This document shows positions 42,920-52,141 of a DNA stretch of 64,000 bases, one piece after another. The notes beneath the pieces were generated by a model. That model saw only the letters and a list, made by a program, of their open reading frames with translations. It was not told the DNA's origin and did not search any database. Each line of letters opens with the position of its first letter. Within the stretch, counting starts at the first letter, position 1. This DNA comes from Nostoc sp. UHCC 0870 (GTDB lineage: Bacteria > Cyanobacteriota > Cyanobacteriia > Cyanobacteriales > Nostocaceae). The position numbers and the translations under genes are program-made. The DNA is taken from contig NZ_CP091913.1 of the NCBI RefSeq assembly GCF_022063185.1, forward strand, positions 574,501 through 638,500, in the 5' to 3' direction.

Positions 42920-45900
42920 CTATGCTAAACCACTCAGGCGATCGCGTAAAATCTCTGCTTGTTTTTCCGCTTCGGCTAAAGCGTCTCTTGCACTCTGCAC
43001 TACATCTGGCCTAGCTTTATCCACAAAGTTAGCATTGCTTAACCTACCTTTGAGAGATTGCGCTTCGGCTTCAATTTTGTTCAGGCTTTTCTCTAGCTTG
43101 GCACGCATGGCTGCTAAATCCACTACACCATCTAGAGGTATAACCACTTGGACTGTACCAACTACACCTGCAATGGCTTTTTCTGGTTCTTGTGTTGGTG
43201 ATTGTAATTCTGTTTTAACCTGACTCTTGTCTGTGGCGGGGGGGAATAATTTCGCCCAGAATTTTTGTCTGGCTTTGGCTGAAAATAGGGTGGTGACGAC
43301 AAACCAAGCGGCGTAACCCAAGCCAAGAATTTCAAAGAAAGTACCAAGGACGGGAATATCATCTAGGGTATCGCCAACGGCTAAGGCGATTCTGAAAAAG
43401 ATAAAACCGAGGATAATCCAAACAATTGTCCGCCAATTGCTTTGGGGTTTTGGCTGTACGATTGTTTGGGTTTGTGGTTCACCGGTAATGGTCAAGGTTT
43501 CTACCTTGGCTAAATCTTTAATGTAAGATTGTCCAGCCGTGAGGATTTGCCGTTCTTGTGGATTTTCAGACTGTAAATTTGCTGTGACTTTTACCCCTGG
43601 CTTAACTTCCGCTTCGGCGCGTAAATTGCGGATGGTGCGGATAGTACCAATTAGCAGTTCAAACTGTGTTTCTAAGGTTGGGTTAATGAGGTTGTTATCA
43701 GCTTTCGGATATGGCTGTAAAGCTAACGTTTGCTGAGAATCGGCTGGTTGTTGGGTGAGAGTCTGCCAAATTTCTTCGGTGATGTGGGGCATAAAGGGAT
43801 GCAGTAGCTTTAAAATCCCTTCTAGTACGTAGGCGAGGATTTGTTGTACTACCAGCCGTGATGCTGGGTCTGCATCCTTTTGTAGTCGGGATTTAACTAG
43901 TTCAATATACCAGTCGCAAAAATCACCCCAAATAAACTCGTATAATCCCTTGGCTGCTTCTCCTAAACCGTAGTTGTCGATGGAGTGGGTAGTTTGCTGG
44001 ATAACTTGATGATAGCGGGAAAGAATCCAGCGTTCGCCTAGCGTCTCCGAAGGAGAATCGCTAAGTTCTGAGTTGTTAGTGCTGAGTGGTTGACCTAGTT
44101 GTGCAGGGGTTTGTCCATCGAGATTCATCATGACGAATCTAGCCGCGTTCCACAACTTGTTGGCGAAGTTGCGGGAGGCTTCTACTGAAGATGATTCATC
44201 TTTTTTGCGATCGTATTCTAAGCGAATATCTTGACCAGCACCAGCTACTTCTTTAACTAAGGTGTAACGTAGGGCATCAGTGCCGTATTTATCAATCAGC
44301 AACAGTGGGTCAATCCCATTGTTAGACGACTTCGACATCTTTTTATTGTTTTCATCCCTGACCAAACCGTGAATGTAAACGGTCTGGAAGGGCATTTTTC
44401 CAGTAAAATGACCAGCCATCATCGTCATTCTAGCTACCCAGAAAAAGATGATATCAAAGCCTGTAACTAGGGTAGTGGTGGGGTAGTAGGTAGCTAAATC
44501 TGGAGTTTGTTCTGGCCAGCCTAATGTAGAAAACGGCCATAACCCAGAAGAAAACCAAGTATCTAAGACATCTGGGTCTTGTTCTATCTGGACATTTTCC
44601 CCAAATTGTGCTTTGGCTTTCTCCCATGCTTCATCTTGGGATTTAGCAACTACAAACGGTGTGCTATCAGTGATTTGTCCACCAGTTTCACTGACAGCAT
44701 ACCAAGCTGGGATTTGATGACCCCACCATAATTGGCGAGAGATACACCAATCTCTGAGACTTACCAACCAATCACGGTAAACCTTAGTCCAGCGTTGGGG
44801 GACAAATTCGGGGGTGTTTTGCTGGTCGAGGAAATCTAATGATTTATCCGCCATTGGGCGAATTTTGACAAACCATTGAGTAGATAATAAAGGTTCAACG
44901 GGAACTTTACCGCGATCGCTATAAGGAACGGTATGCTTATAATCTTCTATCTTTACTAACACACCATCAGCTTCGAGGCGTGCAACTACATTCTTTCTCG
45001 CCACAAAGCGGTCTTGTCCTTGAAACTCCCCGGCGTTGGCGTTTAGTGTACCGTTTTTATTGAGGATATTAATAAAGGGTAGATTGTGACGCTTACCCAT
45101 TTCAAAGTCATTGGGGTCATGGGCGGGAGTTACCTTGACGCAACCTGTCCCGAAAGTGGGGTCAACTAACTCATCACCAATGATGGGAATTTCCCGTTGC
45201 ATAATTGGCAGAGTCAGGGTTTTACCAATCAGGTGTTTATAGCGGTCATCATTGGGATTAACAGCCACACCCGTATCACCCAGCATAGTTTCTGGGCGAG
45301 TCGTCGCCACTTCTACATAACCAGAACCATCGGTGAGAGGATAGCGGAAATGCCAAAGATTACCCTCAACCTCTTTAGATTCCACCTCAACATCAGAGAC
45401 AGCCGACTGAGAAGCCGGACACCAGTTAACTAAATATTCACCACGATAAATTAAACCTTCATCATAGAGACTGACAAAAGCTTCCACCACAGCTTTAGAT
45501 AAGCCCTCATCCAGAGTAAACCTCTCCCGTGACCAGTCTACCGACACCCCCAATCGTCGCAGCTGATTAACAATTGTTCCCCCTGATTCGGCTTTCCACT
45601 TCCAAGCACGTTCTAAAAATTGGTCGCGTCCCAACTCGTAACGAGTTTTACCCTCGGCTTTAAGTTGTTTTTCTAAAATTGTGTGGACAGCAATACTAGC
45701 GTGGTCAGTTCCGGGTAGCCACAGGGTATTCCGTCCCTGCATCCGGTGATAGCGCACGAGAGTATCAATCAACGCACTCTCAAAGGCGTGACCCATGTGC
45801 AGACTACCAGTAACGTTTGGTGGCGGAATTACGACACAATAAGGTTCACCACCATGATTGGGGTCAGCTTTGTAAATTTGGTTGTCTTCCCAGAATTTTT

Positions 45901-45964
45901 GCCACTTTGCTTCAGTGGAAAAAGGATCGTAGAGACTGGGAAGATTTGGTATGGTTGCGGTCAT
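42920..45964 (-). CDS. valS: Valyl-tRNA synthetase with CAAD membrane domain
   Basis: Class I synthetase for tRNA-Val with HIGH-type [16 protein letters not shown], editing domain [17 protein letters not shown] and KMSKS at [12 protein letters not shown]. Before the C-terminal coiled-coil arm (residues about 915-1014) an insert at about 833-910 has two hydrophobic helices ([39 protein letters not shown]). This is the CAAD domain known from cyanobacteria to tether synthetases to thylakoid membrane. A repeat-derived stretch is also present inside the gene. Confidence 0.96.
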   Translation of the reverse strand: MTATIPNLPSLYDPFSTEAKWQKFWEDNQIYKADPNHGGEPYCVVIPPPNVTGSLHMGHAFESALIDTLVRYHRMQGRNTLWLPGTDHASIAVHTILEKQLKAEGKTRYELGRDQFLERAWKWKAESGGTIVNQLRRLGVSVDWSRERFTLDEGLSKAVVEAFVSLYDEGLIYRGEYLVNWCPASQSAVSDVEVESKEVEGNLWHFRYPLTDGSGYVEVATTRPETMLGDTGVAVNPNDDRYKHLIGKTLTLPIMQREIPIIGDELVDPTFGTGCVKVTPAHDPNDFEMGKRHNLPFINILNKNGTLNANAGEFQGQDRFVARKNVVARLEADGVLVKIEDYKHTVPYSDRGKVPVEPLLSTQWFVKIRPMADKSLDFLDQQNTPEFVPQRWTKVYRDWLVSLRDWCISRQLWWGHQIPAWYAVSETGGQITDSTPFVVAKSQDEAWEKAKAQFGENVQIEQDPDVLDTWFSSGLWPFSTLGWPEQTPDLATYYPTTTLVTGFDIIFFWVARMTMMAGHFTGKMPFQTVYIHGLVRDENNKKMSKSSNNGIDPLLLIDKYGTDALRYTLVKEVAGAGQDIRLEYDRKKDESSSVEASRNFANKLWNAARFVMMNLDGQTPAQLGQPLSTNNSELSDSPSETLGERWILSRYHQVIQQTTHSIDNYGLGEAAKGLYEFIWGDFCDWYIELVKSRLQKDADPASRLVVQQILAYVLEGILKLLHPFMPHITEEIWQTLTQQPADSQQTLALQPYPKADNNLINPTLETQFELLIGTIRTIRNLRAEAEVKPGVKVTANLQSENPQERQILTAGQSYIKDLAKVETLTITGEPQTQTIVQPKPQSNWRTIVWIILGFIFFRIALAVGDTLDDIPVLGTFFEILGLGYAAWFVVTTLFSAKARQKFWAKLFPPATDKSQVKTELQSPTQEPEKAIAGVVGTVQVVIPLDGVVDLAAMRAKLEKSLNKIEAEAQSLKGRLSNANFVDKARPDVVQSARDALAEAEKQAEILRDRLSGLA
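43222..43468 (-). other. CAAD domain within valS
   Basis: It encodes the two membrane helices and the amphipathic linker inserted between the anticodon-binding domain and the coiled-coil arm. The domain occurs in different synthetases in different cyanobacteria and in plastid CURT1 proteins. Confidence 0.8.
44031..44100. repeat. Small dispersed repeat translated inside valS
   Basis: CGTTCGCCTAGCGTCTCCGA followed by AGGAGAATCGC and a TGAGTTGTTAGTGCTGAGTG tract is read as [18 protein letters not shown]. The same palindrome type occurs in iscB, and the last part resembles intergenic heptamer repeats. Confidence 0.55.
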
Positions 45965-46210
45965 TCTGGGAAATTCACGTTTGGAAGGACTCTAATAAAT
46001 TTTGCCACAGGGTTGGGGATTGAGGCATTGGGGATTGGAGACTAACCAATTCAAAATTACGATATTTTAGCGAGAGCAATGCTTCAAGTGCGTTACACTT
46101 ACGCCTGTCCTGTAATATTTTACTTATTCCCTACACGATGCCTACGGCGGGCTGCGTCTACGCCTCTATTTAGCGTACAAGATGTCCGCACTAAACTACA
46201 TTGATAAATA

Positions 46211-47092
46211 ATGCCAAAACCCGCAGATACTAGCACTAAGAAGCTCATTAGTCTTGCACCTGATAATTGGGTGCGATGGGTGACAAATATACCCAATATT
46301 CAAGCAGGGGAAATTTTGTCTGGCGAATTTCAATGGATTAGTCGGGAAAGTGATGTCTTAATTCGGGCTAACAGTCCAGAATTTGGAGAATTTCTAGTAT
46401 TAAATGAATTACAGTTACGTTACACAAACAAAATGCCTCGGCGAGTACGTTCCTACGCAGCATTGGCAGAAGAGAAGTATGAATTACCAACCTATCCGGT
46501 GTTAATTAATATCTTACCGACGAGTGATGTCGAAATCCCTACAAGTTTTACATCAAATCTTTATGGTTTAAGAGCAATTCAGGATTATCGGGTAATTAAC
46601 TTATGGGAGGTAGATGTTAACATCCCATTTCAAAAATCCTTACCATCATTATTACCATTTGTGCCGATTCTACAAGGGGGAAATGATGAATCTATAATTA
46701 GGGAAGCATTGCAAATTTTGCGACGGGATGAAGACTTAAACCAGTTGGAGACGGTTTTAGCGTTTTTTGCTACCTTTGTATTAGAGAGTGCCGTTGTTCA
46801 AGAGATTATGAGGTGGGATATGGGAGTTCTACGGGAGTCACCTTGGTATCAAGAAATATTACGAGAGGGTGAAGCACGAGGCGAAGCACGAGGCGAAGCA
46901 CGAGGTGAAGCACGAGGTGAAGTCAGGGGAATCATCCTTAGTATCGAAATGAGTTTAGAAGCAAAATTTGGGAGTCAGGGATTACAGTTAATGTCCCGAA
47001 TTTCCCAAATTAAAGATTTGGAAAAATTGCAGGCAATTTTGAGGAGTGTGATCTTAGCAAATTCTGTTGATGAAATACAACAAATTTTATAA
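46211..47092 (+). CDS. Rpn/PD-(D/E)XK family protein with RGEA repeats
   Basis: A 293-residue member of the Rpn-like (recombination-promoting nuclease) group. A nuclease-fold core has SDVLIRANSPEFGEFLVLNELQLRY (Asp, Glu-x-Gln in place of ExK), then a helical C-terminus. Residues about 216-234 contain the tandem EARG motif (GEARGEARGEARGEARGEVR), typical of this family's linker. It stands alone, 250 bp upstream of a second Rpn gene. Confidence 0.8.
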   Translation: MPKPADTSTKKLISLAPDNWVRWVTNIPNIQAGEILSGEFQWISRESDVLIRANSPEFGEFLVLNELQLRYTNKMPRRVRSYAALAEEKYELPTYPVLINILPTSDVEIPTSFTSNLYGLRAIQDYRVINLWEVDVNIPFQKSLPSLLPFVPILQGGNDESIIREALQILRRDEDLNQLETVLAFFATFVLESAVVQEIMRWDMGVLRESPWYQEILREGEARGEARGEARGEARGEVRGIILSIEMSLEAKFGSQGLQLMSRISQIKDLEKLQAILRSVILANSVDEIQQIL

Positions 47093-47344
47093 GCCGGAGC
47101 ATTTTCTCATTCCATGATGTCATGGAAGAGCGATCGCACTATATAATATCTCTCCAAATTCTCTATAGTCTAATTCTTTTAGCTATATGAAGCGATCTCT
47201 GTAAGAGAAGGCTGCGCCAACGCTCTCCTCACCATAATTGCACTTTTACTGTCTAAGCGATGTCTATGGAGGGCTACGCCTAACCCTATCATGATGAGAG
47301 TAGGCGATACAATAATTTAAAATATATGCCACTGGCAATCCTTC

Positions 47345-48196
47345 ATGCGTCGAGATTTGATTTTTTACAAAATATTTCAACAATCACCTAGTTTATTATT
47401 TGAATTATTGACAAATCGCCCAAAAAATGCAGATAAATATAAATTTGACTCGGTAGCTGTTAAATAACCTAAATTTGAAATTGATGGGGTCTTTTTACCG
47501 CCAGAAAATGAAACTCCGGGGACTGTGTATTTCTGTGAAGTCCAATTCCAAAAAGACGAAAAGCTTTATGAAAGGGTATTTGCAGAATCTTCACTCTATT
47601 TCTACCGCAACCGTGAGCGATTTAGTGATTGGCAAGCCGTAATCATTTATCCTTCGCGTGGTATTGAACAGAGTGATACTCGTCCCCATCGCACATTACT
47701 CAACGGCGACCAAGTGCATCGGATATATTTAAATGAGTTGGGAGATATTCATTCTTTACCTTTGTGGGTAGCGGTGATGGTGTTAACTACTATAAAGGAA
47801 GAGCAAGCCCCCTCAGAAGCCAGGTATTTGTTGAGTAGAACTCGTCAAGAAGCTTCTGCGCCAGTCAGCAATGCGATAATTGAAGTAATTACCACGATCA
47901 TCGCTTATCGGTTTGAGCAACTAAGTCGAACGGAGGTGGAATCAATGTTAGACATCACATTGAAAGAAACAAGAGTTTATCGAGAAATCAAGGAAGAAGG
48001 ACTAGAGGAAGGACGAGAAGCAATGGCTAACATGATTAGCCGACAGTTAACAAAGCGATTGGGGAAAATTCCCCAAGATGTGCTTTCTGTGGTAGCGGGT
48101 TTCCAATTACCAATGCTGGAAGAGTTGGGGGAAGCGTTACTGGATTTTACCAGTGTGGCTGATTTGCAAGCTTGGTTGCAGGCGAGAATTAATTAA
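47345..48196 (+). pseudogene. Rpn-family nuclease gene with in-frame TAA
   Basis: The frame opens MRRDLIFYKIFQQSPSLLFE, reads to AVK, meets TAA at 47465-47467, and continues PKFEIDGVFLPPENETPG into YFCEVQFQKDEKLYERVF, the PD-(D/E)XK core. One base (C to T in CAA) would explain the stop. The downstream part alone (from the Val before YFCEV, 47525) is open for 223 codons. A product from the downstream part would lack the N-terminus. The third Rpn gene at 61 kb is a close relative. Confidence 0.75.
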
Positions 48197-48305
48197 ATTG
48201 AATCCAGACATCGCCTGTAATAATGAGAGTAGGCGTAGGCGCAGCCAGTCGTAGGCATCGCTCATCGTGTTATTATTTTGTGATCAATACTGAGGTTAGC
48301 AAATT

Positions 48306-48482
48306 ATTCCTACACTTGAGCAAAAAACCCAGTGCTTTATCTTGTGCTGTTGGTTAACAAAGTTGTACTTGCCTATTAGTCTTGTAAGAGTGGATGAGCG
48401 TACAGGCAATATCTTTTTATTAGCGGGTGAAGAAAATATTATAGAGATATATCCCAATGGCAAATGGAGGTATGTAGTTTGA
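48306..48482 (+). CDS. DUF6888-like small protein with no ATG start
   Basis: The frame reads PTLEQKTQCFILCCWLTKLY, then LPISLVRVDERTGNIFLLAG and EENIIEIYPNGKWRYVV. I recognise this as the small cyanobacterial protein usually paired with a DUF6887 gene. Where homologues begin MPTLEQ, this one has ATT, so either a rare ATT start is used or the start was lost by mutation. The stop overlaps the next gene's TTG (TTGA, 4 bp). Confidence 0.5.
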   Translation: MPTLEQKTQCFILCCWLTKLYLPISLVRVDERTGNIFLLAGEENIIEIYPNGKWRYVV

Positions 48483-48679
48483 GTCAGCCTAATTTCCAAG
48501 CAATGAGTATAAAAGAGCTACATACTTATGTTTTGGCACACCGAGAAAATATAGAAGCCTTCCATGCTTACGTGGACAAGCTACACGCACAAGCAACATG
48601 GGTTGAAATGCCACCTTTGCAATCTTTAGATGACTTGGAAAATTATCCTGATTTTCTCAACAAGTTGAATAAAGGTTGA
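48479..48679 (+). CDS. DUF6887-like small protein
   Basis: A 66-residue protein beginning MSQPNFQAMSIKELHTYVL if read from the TTG that overlaps the upstream stop codon (an ATG 15 bases upstream would add MEVCS). The C-terminal part is VEMPPLQSLDDLENYPDFL. The pair resembles a small two-gene module such as a toxin-antitoxin locus, but its function is unknown. The overlap indicates translational coupling. Confidence 0.6.
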   Translation: MSQPNFQAMSIKELHTYVLAHRENIEAFHAYVDKLHAQATWVEMPPLQSLDDLENYPDFLNKLNKG

Positions 48680-48824
48680 GAGTCTCATAATAGCGATCGC
48701 TTGTAATGATGAGAAGAGGCGATCGCATATCAGATTCTACCAGGTAGGGGCGATCGCCTGTAATGATGAGAAGAGGCGATCGCTTGCCATATTTTATCGA
48801 AAAAGTCGCCTCCGTCTTACAAAT

Positions 48825-49538
48825 TTAATGTTTCACAGCAGACTGTCTCATCAGCCAAACTAGCACACCGCCTGTAATCGCACTAAAAAATGTACAAGCC
48901 ACTGTAGTAAGAACTATTCCAGCCAACGACCAAGTAAAATAAACGCTATACGATATACCAATAAACCCCACTGCATTTGCTATAATCCACCATTCAGCAC
49001 GAGAGACTTGCAGCTTCAGAATTAACCATTGCATTATGCCGAGTGCAACACCACATACCACAAACCCTATAATTAATGCACCTGTCAATCCCCAAGAAGA
49101 GAAAATCGCATATCCCGTCTGATATCCCAAAAACCACCCTAGAGCTGTGCCTAAAGCTGTTACCAATGGCCACCACTTGCAGGAAAATAACCGCCTCAGT
49201 ACTAACCATTGCATAGCTCCTAACAAAGTACCCAATAAGGCAAACTGTACAACGTTATGTACATCAATCCCTATCAGATTTACACAAACTGACCATACAA
49301 AACACGCCACAGTATTTGCTAACATCCATTGCCGCCACAATCCCCATCCAACGGTTGTAGTTTGAGTTGTGACTGGTGGCTGGGGTGGATTTACTGGTAG
49401 AGTTGGTGCTGGGGTTTTGACTTGTCGCTGGGGTGGATTTACTGGCTGAGTTGGTGCAACTCTAGGTGGATTTGTTCTCCTAGTAACCTTTGGTGGATTT
49501 AAAGCTTTTTCAATCTGGGCTAACCTTTGTAAAATCAC
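48825..49538 (-). CDS. Proline-rich membrane protein, 237 aa
   Basis: GTG start. A short helix (ILQRLAQIEKALNPP) is followed by a Pro/Thr-rich tract of about 50 residues and six or so hydrophobic helices (NTVACFVWSVCVNLIG, FALLGTLLGAMQWLVL, IIGFVVCGVALGIMQWLIL, etc.). Function unknown; two similar helix pairs (LLGAMQWLVLRR/ALGIMQWLILKL) suggest internal duplication. In-frame codons upstream (TEQRPANTQ) without a start suggest the original N-terminus was longer. Confidence 0.6.
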   Translation of the reverse strand: MILQRLAQIEKALNPPKVTRRTNPPRVAPTQPVNPPQRQVKTPAPTLPVNPPQPPVTTQTTTVGWGLWRQWMLANTVACFVWSVCVNLIGIDVHNVVQFALLGTLLGAMQWLVLRRLFSCKWWPLVTALGTALGWFLGYQTGYAIFSSWGLTGALIIGFVVCGVALGIMQWLILKLQVSRAEWWIIANAVGFIGISYSVYFTWSLAGIVLTTVACTFFSAITGGVLVWLMRQSAVKH

Positions 49539-49640
49539 TTGCGTATTGGCTGGACGTTGCTCGGTAAAAGTTTTATCTGCTAGTCTACCAGTATTAATAT
49601 GTTTTACAATAGTTAACCATTACTACTGACTATTAACTTT

Positions 49641-50585
49641 TCACTTCTGATTTCTCGCATCAATAAATTTTAACTGGTGGTAGAGAAAGCTAATTTGTGG
49701 TAAGTTGACCCCTGCGGCTTGGGCTTTTACTAATGGGTTGCCTAAAATTGCTTCTACTTCCAATGGGCGGCGTTCATCATAGTCGATTTTCATGCTGGGA
49801 CGGTAAGGGGTCATCTTGATGGTGTAATCTAGCATGGTTTGGATGAAGCTATCGGGAATCATTCGCCCCATACTCATCGCCCCAGCTTTCACCTCATACA
49901 TGATTTGTTCAACTAATGTACGAGTGTGGTTATCTGTCATTAATTCGTCAGTGCTGGCGTTGAGAATTACAGACAAACCATTGTAAGGAATATTCCACAC
50001 CAGTTTTTTCCAACGCGCCAGTAATAAATCTTCTGCTAATTCCATCCCAATTCCTGCGCTTTGGAAATCTTCGGCTATTTGCTGTATCCTTTCTGTAATT
50101 CCAGCCGAAGAATATTTGGGGATATATTCCCCTAACGTGATGTGTCCGTAGTCCAAATGCCGGATATGCCCTGACCCTACTTTATTGGAACATAGGAAGC
50201 ACAAACCACCAATTACATGAACTTTGTGAAGAATTTGGGCTATTTCTTCTTCTACACCTAGTCCATTTTGTAACAACAACACCACTCCACCATCTTTAAC
50301 AACAGGTGGTAATAACTGCGGTAGCAAATGATTTTGAGTCGTTTTTAGTGCCACTACTACCACATCGCATTTTGGCATCTTGGCGACATCGTTGTAGGCG
50401 TTCACTTGGGGAAGGGTAAAGTCACCGTCTTTTGACTCGACGATTAAACCGTGCTGACTAACGTGTTCGTAGTCACTCTTGAGTAAAAAGTGAACATCAA
50501 AACCAGCTTTTTGCAACTTAGCACCGTAAAATCCGCCTAATGCACCAGTCCCCAAGATGCCATATTTGCGATGCTGTTCACTCAT
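49641..50585 (-). CDS. panE: 2-dehydropantoate 2-reductase
   Basis: NADPH-dependent reduction of ketopantoate to pantoate in pantothenate/CoA synthesis. The 314-residue protein shows the N-terminal Rossmann motif GILGTGALGGFYGAKL, DVVVVALKTTQN, VLLLQNGLGVEE, and the catalytic Lys segment ARWKKLVWNIPYNGLSV, with the C-terminal helical domain complete. Family members without proven PanE function are common in genomes, so the exact substrate is tentative. Confidence 0.85.
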   Translation of the reverse strand: MSEQHRKYGILGTGALGGFYGAKLQKAGFDVHFLLKSDYEHVSQHGLIVESKDGDFTLPQVNAYNDVAKMPKCDVVVVALKTTQNHLLPQLLPPVVKDGGVVLLLQNGLGVEEEIAQILHKVHVIGGLCFLCSNKVGSGHIRHLDYGHITLGEYIPKYSSAGITERIQQIAEDFQSAGIGMELAEDLLLARWKKLVWNIPYNGLSVILNASTDELMTDNHTRTLVEQIMYEVKAGAMSMGRMIPDSFIQTMLDYTIKMTPYRPSMKIDYDERRPLEVEAILGNPLVKAQAAGVNLPQISFLYHQLKFIDARNQK

Positions 50586-50754
50586 AATTTTTTGCCCAAA
50601 ATTTTCTGATGACTATCATAGACCAGTGTCTAAAAATCAACTACATCGCGGATTTTATTTATTGTCATAGTTTGAAATAATTTATTCATAAAAATTAAAC
50701 TTGTTTCACAATAATTTAAAATTTTTGGCAGGAGACAAGATGAAAATCTATTTT

Positions 50755-50800
50755 CCCAGTCCCCAGTCCCCAGTCCCCAGTCCCCAGTCCCCAATCCCCA
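50755..50800. repeat. Heptamer tandem array, CCCCAGT
   Basis: About six copies of CCCCAGT (last one CCCCAAT) lie 17 bp upstream of the fasciclin gene, overlapping its likely promoter or leader. A complementary GGGGACT array occurs at 56137-56186. Confidence 0.8.
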
Positions 50801-50816
50801 ATAATTAGGTAAAAAA

Positions 50817-51218
50817 ATGGCTGATATTGTTGATATTGCAGTTAGTGCTGATGCTTTTAAAACTTTGGTGACTGCTGTTCAAGCTGCTGGTTTAGTAGAA
50901 ACATTAAAAAGTCCTGGCCCTTTTACTGTCTTTGCACCTAATGATGATGCTTTTGCTAAATTACCGCCAGGAACTATCCAAACTTTGGTGCAGAATATTC
51001 CCCAGTTAACCAGAATACTCACCTATCATGTCGTGCCTGGCAAGCTCAAACAGGCTGACTTAGCCAAACTTGGTACAGTCACATCTGTTGAGGGTTCACC
51101 TATCAAGATTGATTGTTCTGAAGGCTTTGAGGTCAAAAACGCCACAGTTTTAGCGGCAGATATTGAAGCAGATAACGGTATCATCCACGTTATCGATACT
51201 GTGATTTTGATGGGTTAA
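50817..51218 (+). CDS. Fasciclin (FAS1) domain protein
   Basis: A single FAS1 domain, 133 residues, with H1 motif [28 protein letters not shown] and H2-like [13 protein letters not shown]. No signal peptide is visible, so it may be cytoplasmic or exported by an unusual route. Such minimal FAS1 proteins are frequent in cyanobacteria and implicated in adhesion or stress, with no established role. AAAAAA precedes ATG, and no strong SD is seen. Confidence 0.88.
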   Translation: MADIVDIAVSADAFKTLVTAVQAAGLVETLKSPGPFTVFAPNDDAFAKLPPGTIQTLVQNIPQLTRILTYHVVPGKLKQADLAKLGTVTSVEGSPIKIDCSEGFEVKNATVLAADIEADNGIIHVIDTVILMG

Positions 51219-51417
51219 TCGTCATCTGGGTGGGTAATACCCACCTGATTCATTGCTAAATCATGGGAATTATGTATTAAAAGCATAATTATAGACTGAT
51301 GTCTTTTAATTTATGTTAAGTATATGTACAAGCATATACTTTAGATATATGCTGAGTTAAGTTGATATATCTAAAAATATATTGAGTTTTAGATGCCAAC
51401 ATTATCCCAACAGATTA

Positions 51418-51753
51418 ATGCTCGATTTTCATAACTTAGCTGAATTCTCCCGTGCTAACTGCGTGGGGATTTGTGCGTTTATTGTCCCAGCCAATTTACT
51501 AGCTACATTGTCAACCATTATTTTGGCTGTAATCGGTCGCCCAACTCTTCAACTTTGGCAATCTGCTAGCATTGCAAGTATTTTTGCAGTCTTAATGGTA
51601 CTACACGTATACACTTGGTTCATGGCTAATGTGGTAATGTCTCCCACCTATATTTTGTTAGGTTTAGCAATTACCTGCTTGCTCACCAACGTTGCAACCA
51701 TTATTTTACAGAAACGCTACCTTCACCGCTTCAAATTTTCCCAAAACGCCTGA
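51418..51753 (+). CDS. Small integral membrane protein, 111 aa
   Basis: Three hydrophobic helices (CVGICAFIVPANLLATLSTIIL, ASIASIFAVLMVLHVYTWFM, YILLGLAITCLLTNVATIIL) and a basic tail KRYLHRFKF. No family recognised. ATG at 51418 is used; an upstream TTG would add 12 residues. It stands alone. Confidence 0.65.
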   Translation: MLDFHNLAEFSRANCVGICAFIVPANLLATLSTIILAVIGRPTLQLWQSASIASIFAVLMVLHVYTWFMANVVMSPTYILLGLAITCLLTNVATIILQKRYLHRFKFSQNA

Positions 51754-52141
51754 AGTTAAACTAGCCCAGCCATAACGCTAACATATAACCATAAATCCAC
51801 ACCGCATCACATAAATTTCGGTATGGATTTTCTATTTTTTATTGATTGATATCCCCCTAAGTCCCCCTGTAGAAATCTACGGTGTATACACAACCCGCAT
51901 TTCTCACAAACAGTAGGGGCGGGTTCACAGATATGCTCGAATCATTCACGAAGATTTCGCTCAACCCGCCCCTACGGACTCTGGACTGAGGTTGCAATAA
52001 TTGGTGAGAAATCCGGGATGTGATTAGGAAACGCTATAAAATAGGAGAAAGTTTAATCTTCGATTGATTATAATTACGAATTACGTAAAGCCTGCGGCAT
52101 AGCTGCGCTTAGAGCGGAGCGGGGCGTTAGCCCATTACGAA
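51754..52141. other. Intergenic region of about 390 bp
   Basis: It lies between the small membrane gene and the end of the CHAT gene. It holds the inverted-repeat element at 51913-51975 (13-bp GTAGGGGCGGGTT ends, second copy of the 9968-10032 family) and, at about 52082-52134, a palindromic small dispersed repeat (GCCTGCGGC...GCGTTAGCCC). No gene seen. Confidence 0.5.
51913..51975. repeat. Inverted-repeat element bounded by GTAGGGGCGGGTT, copy 2
   Basis: Same 13-bp termini as 9968-10032 with an unrelated 37-bp interior, so only the ends are conserved, as in MITEs moved by one transposase. Confidence 0.6.
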
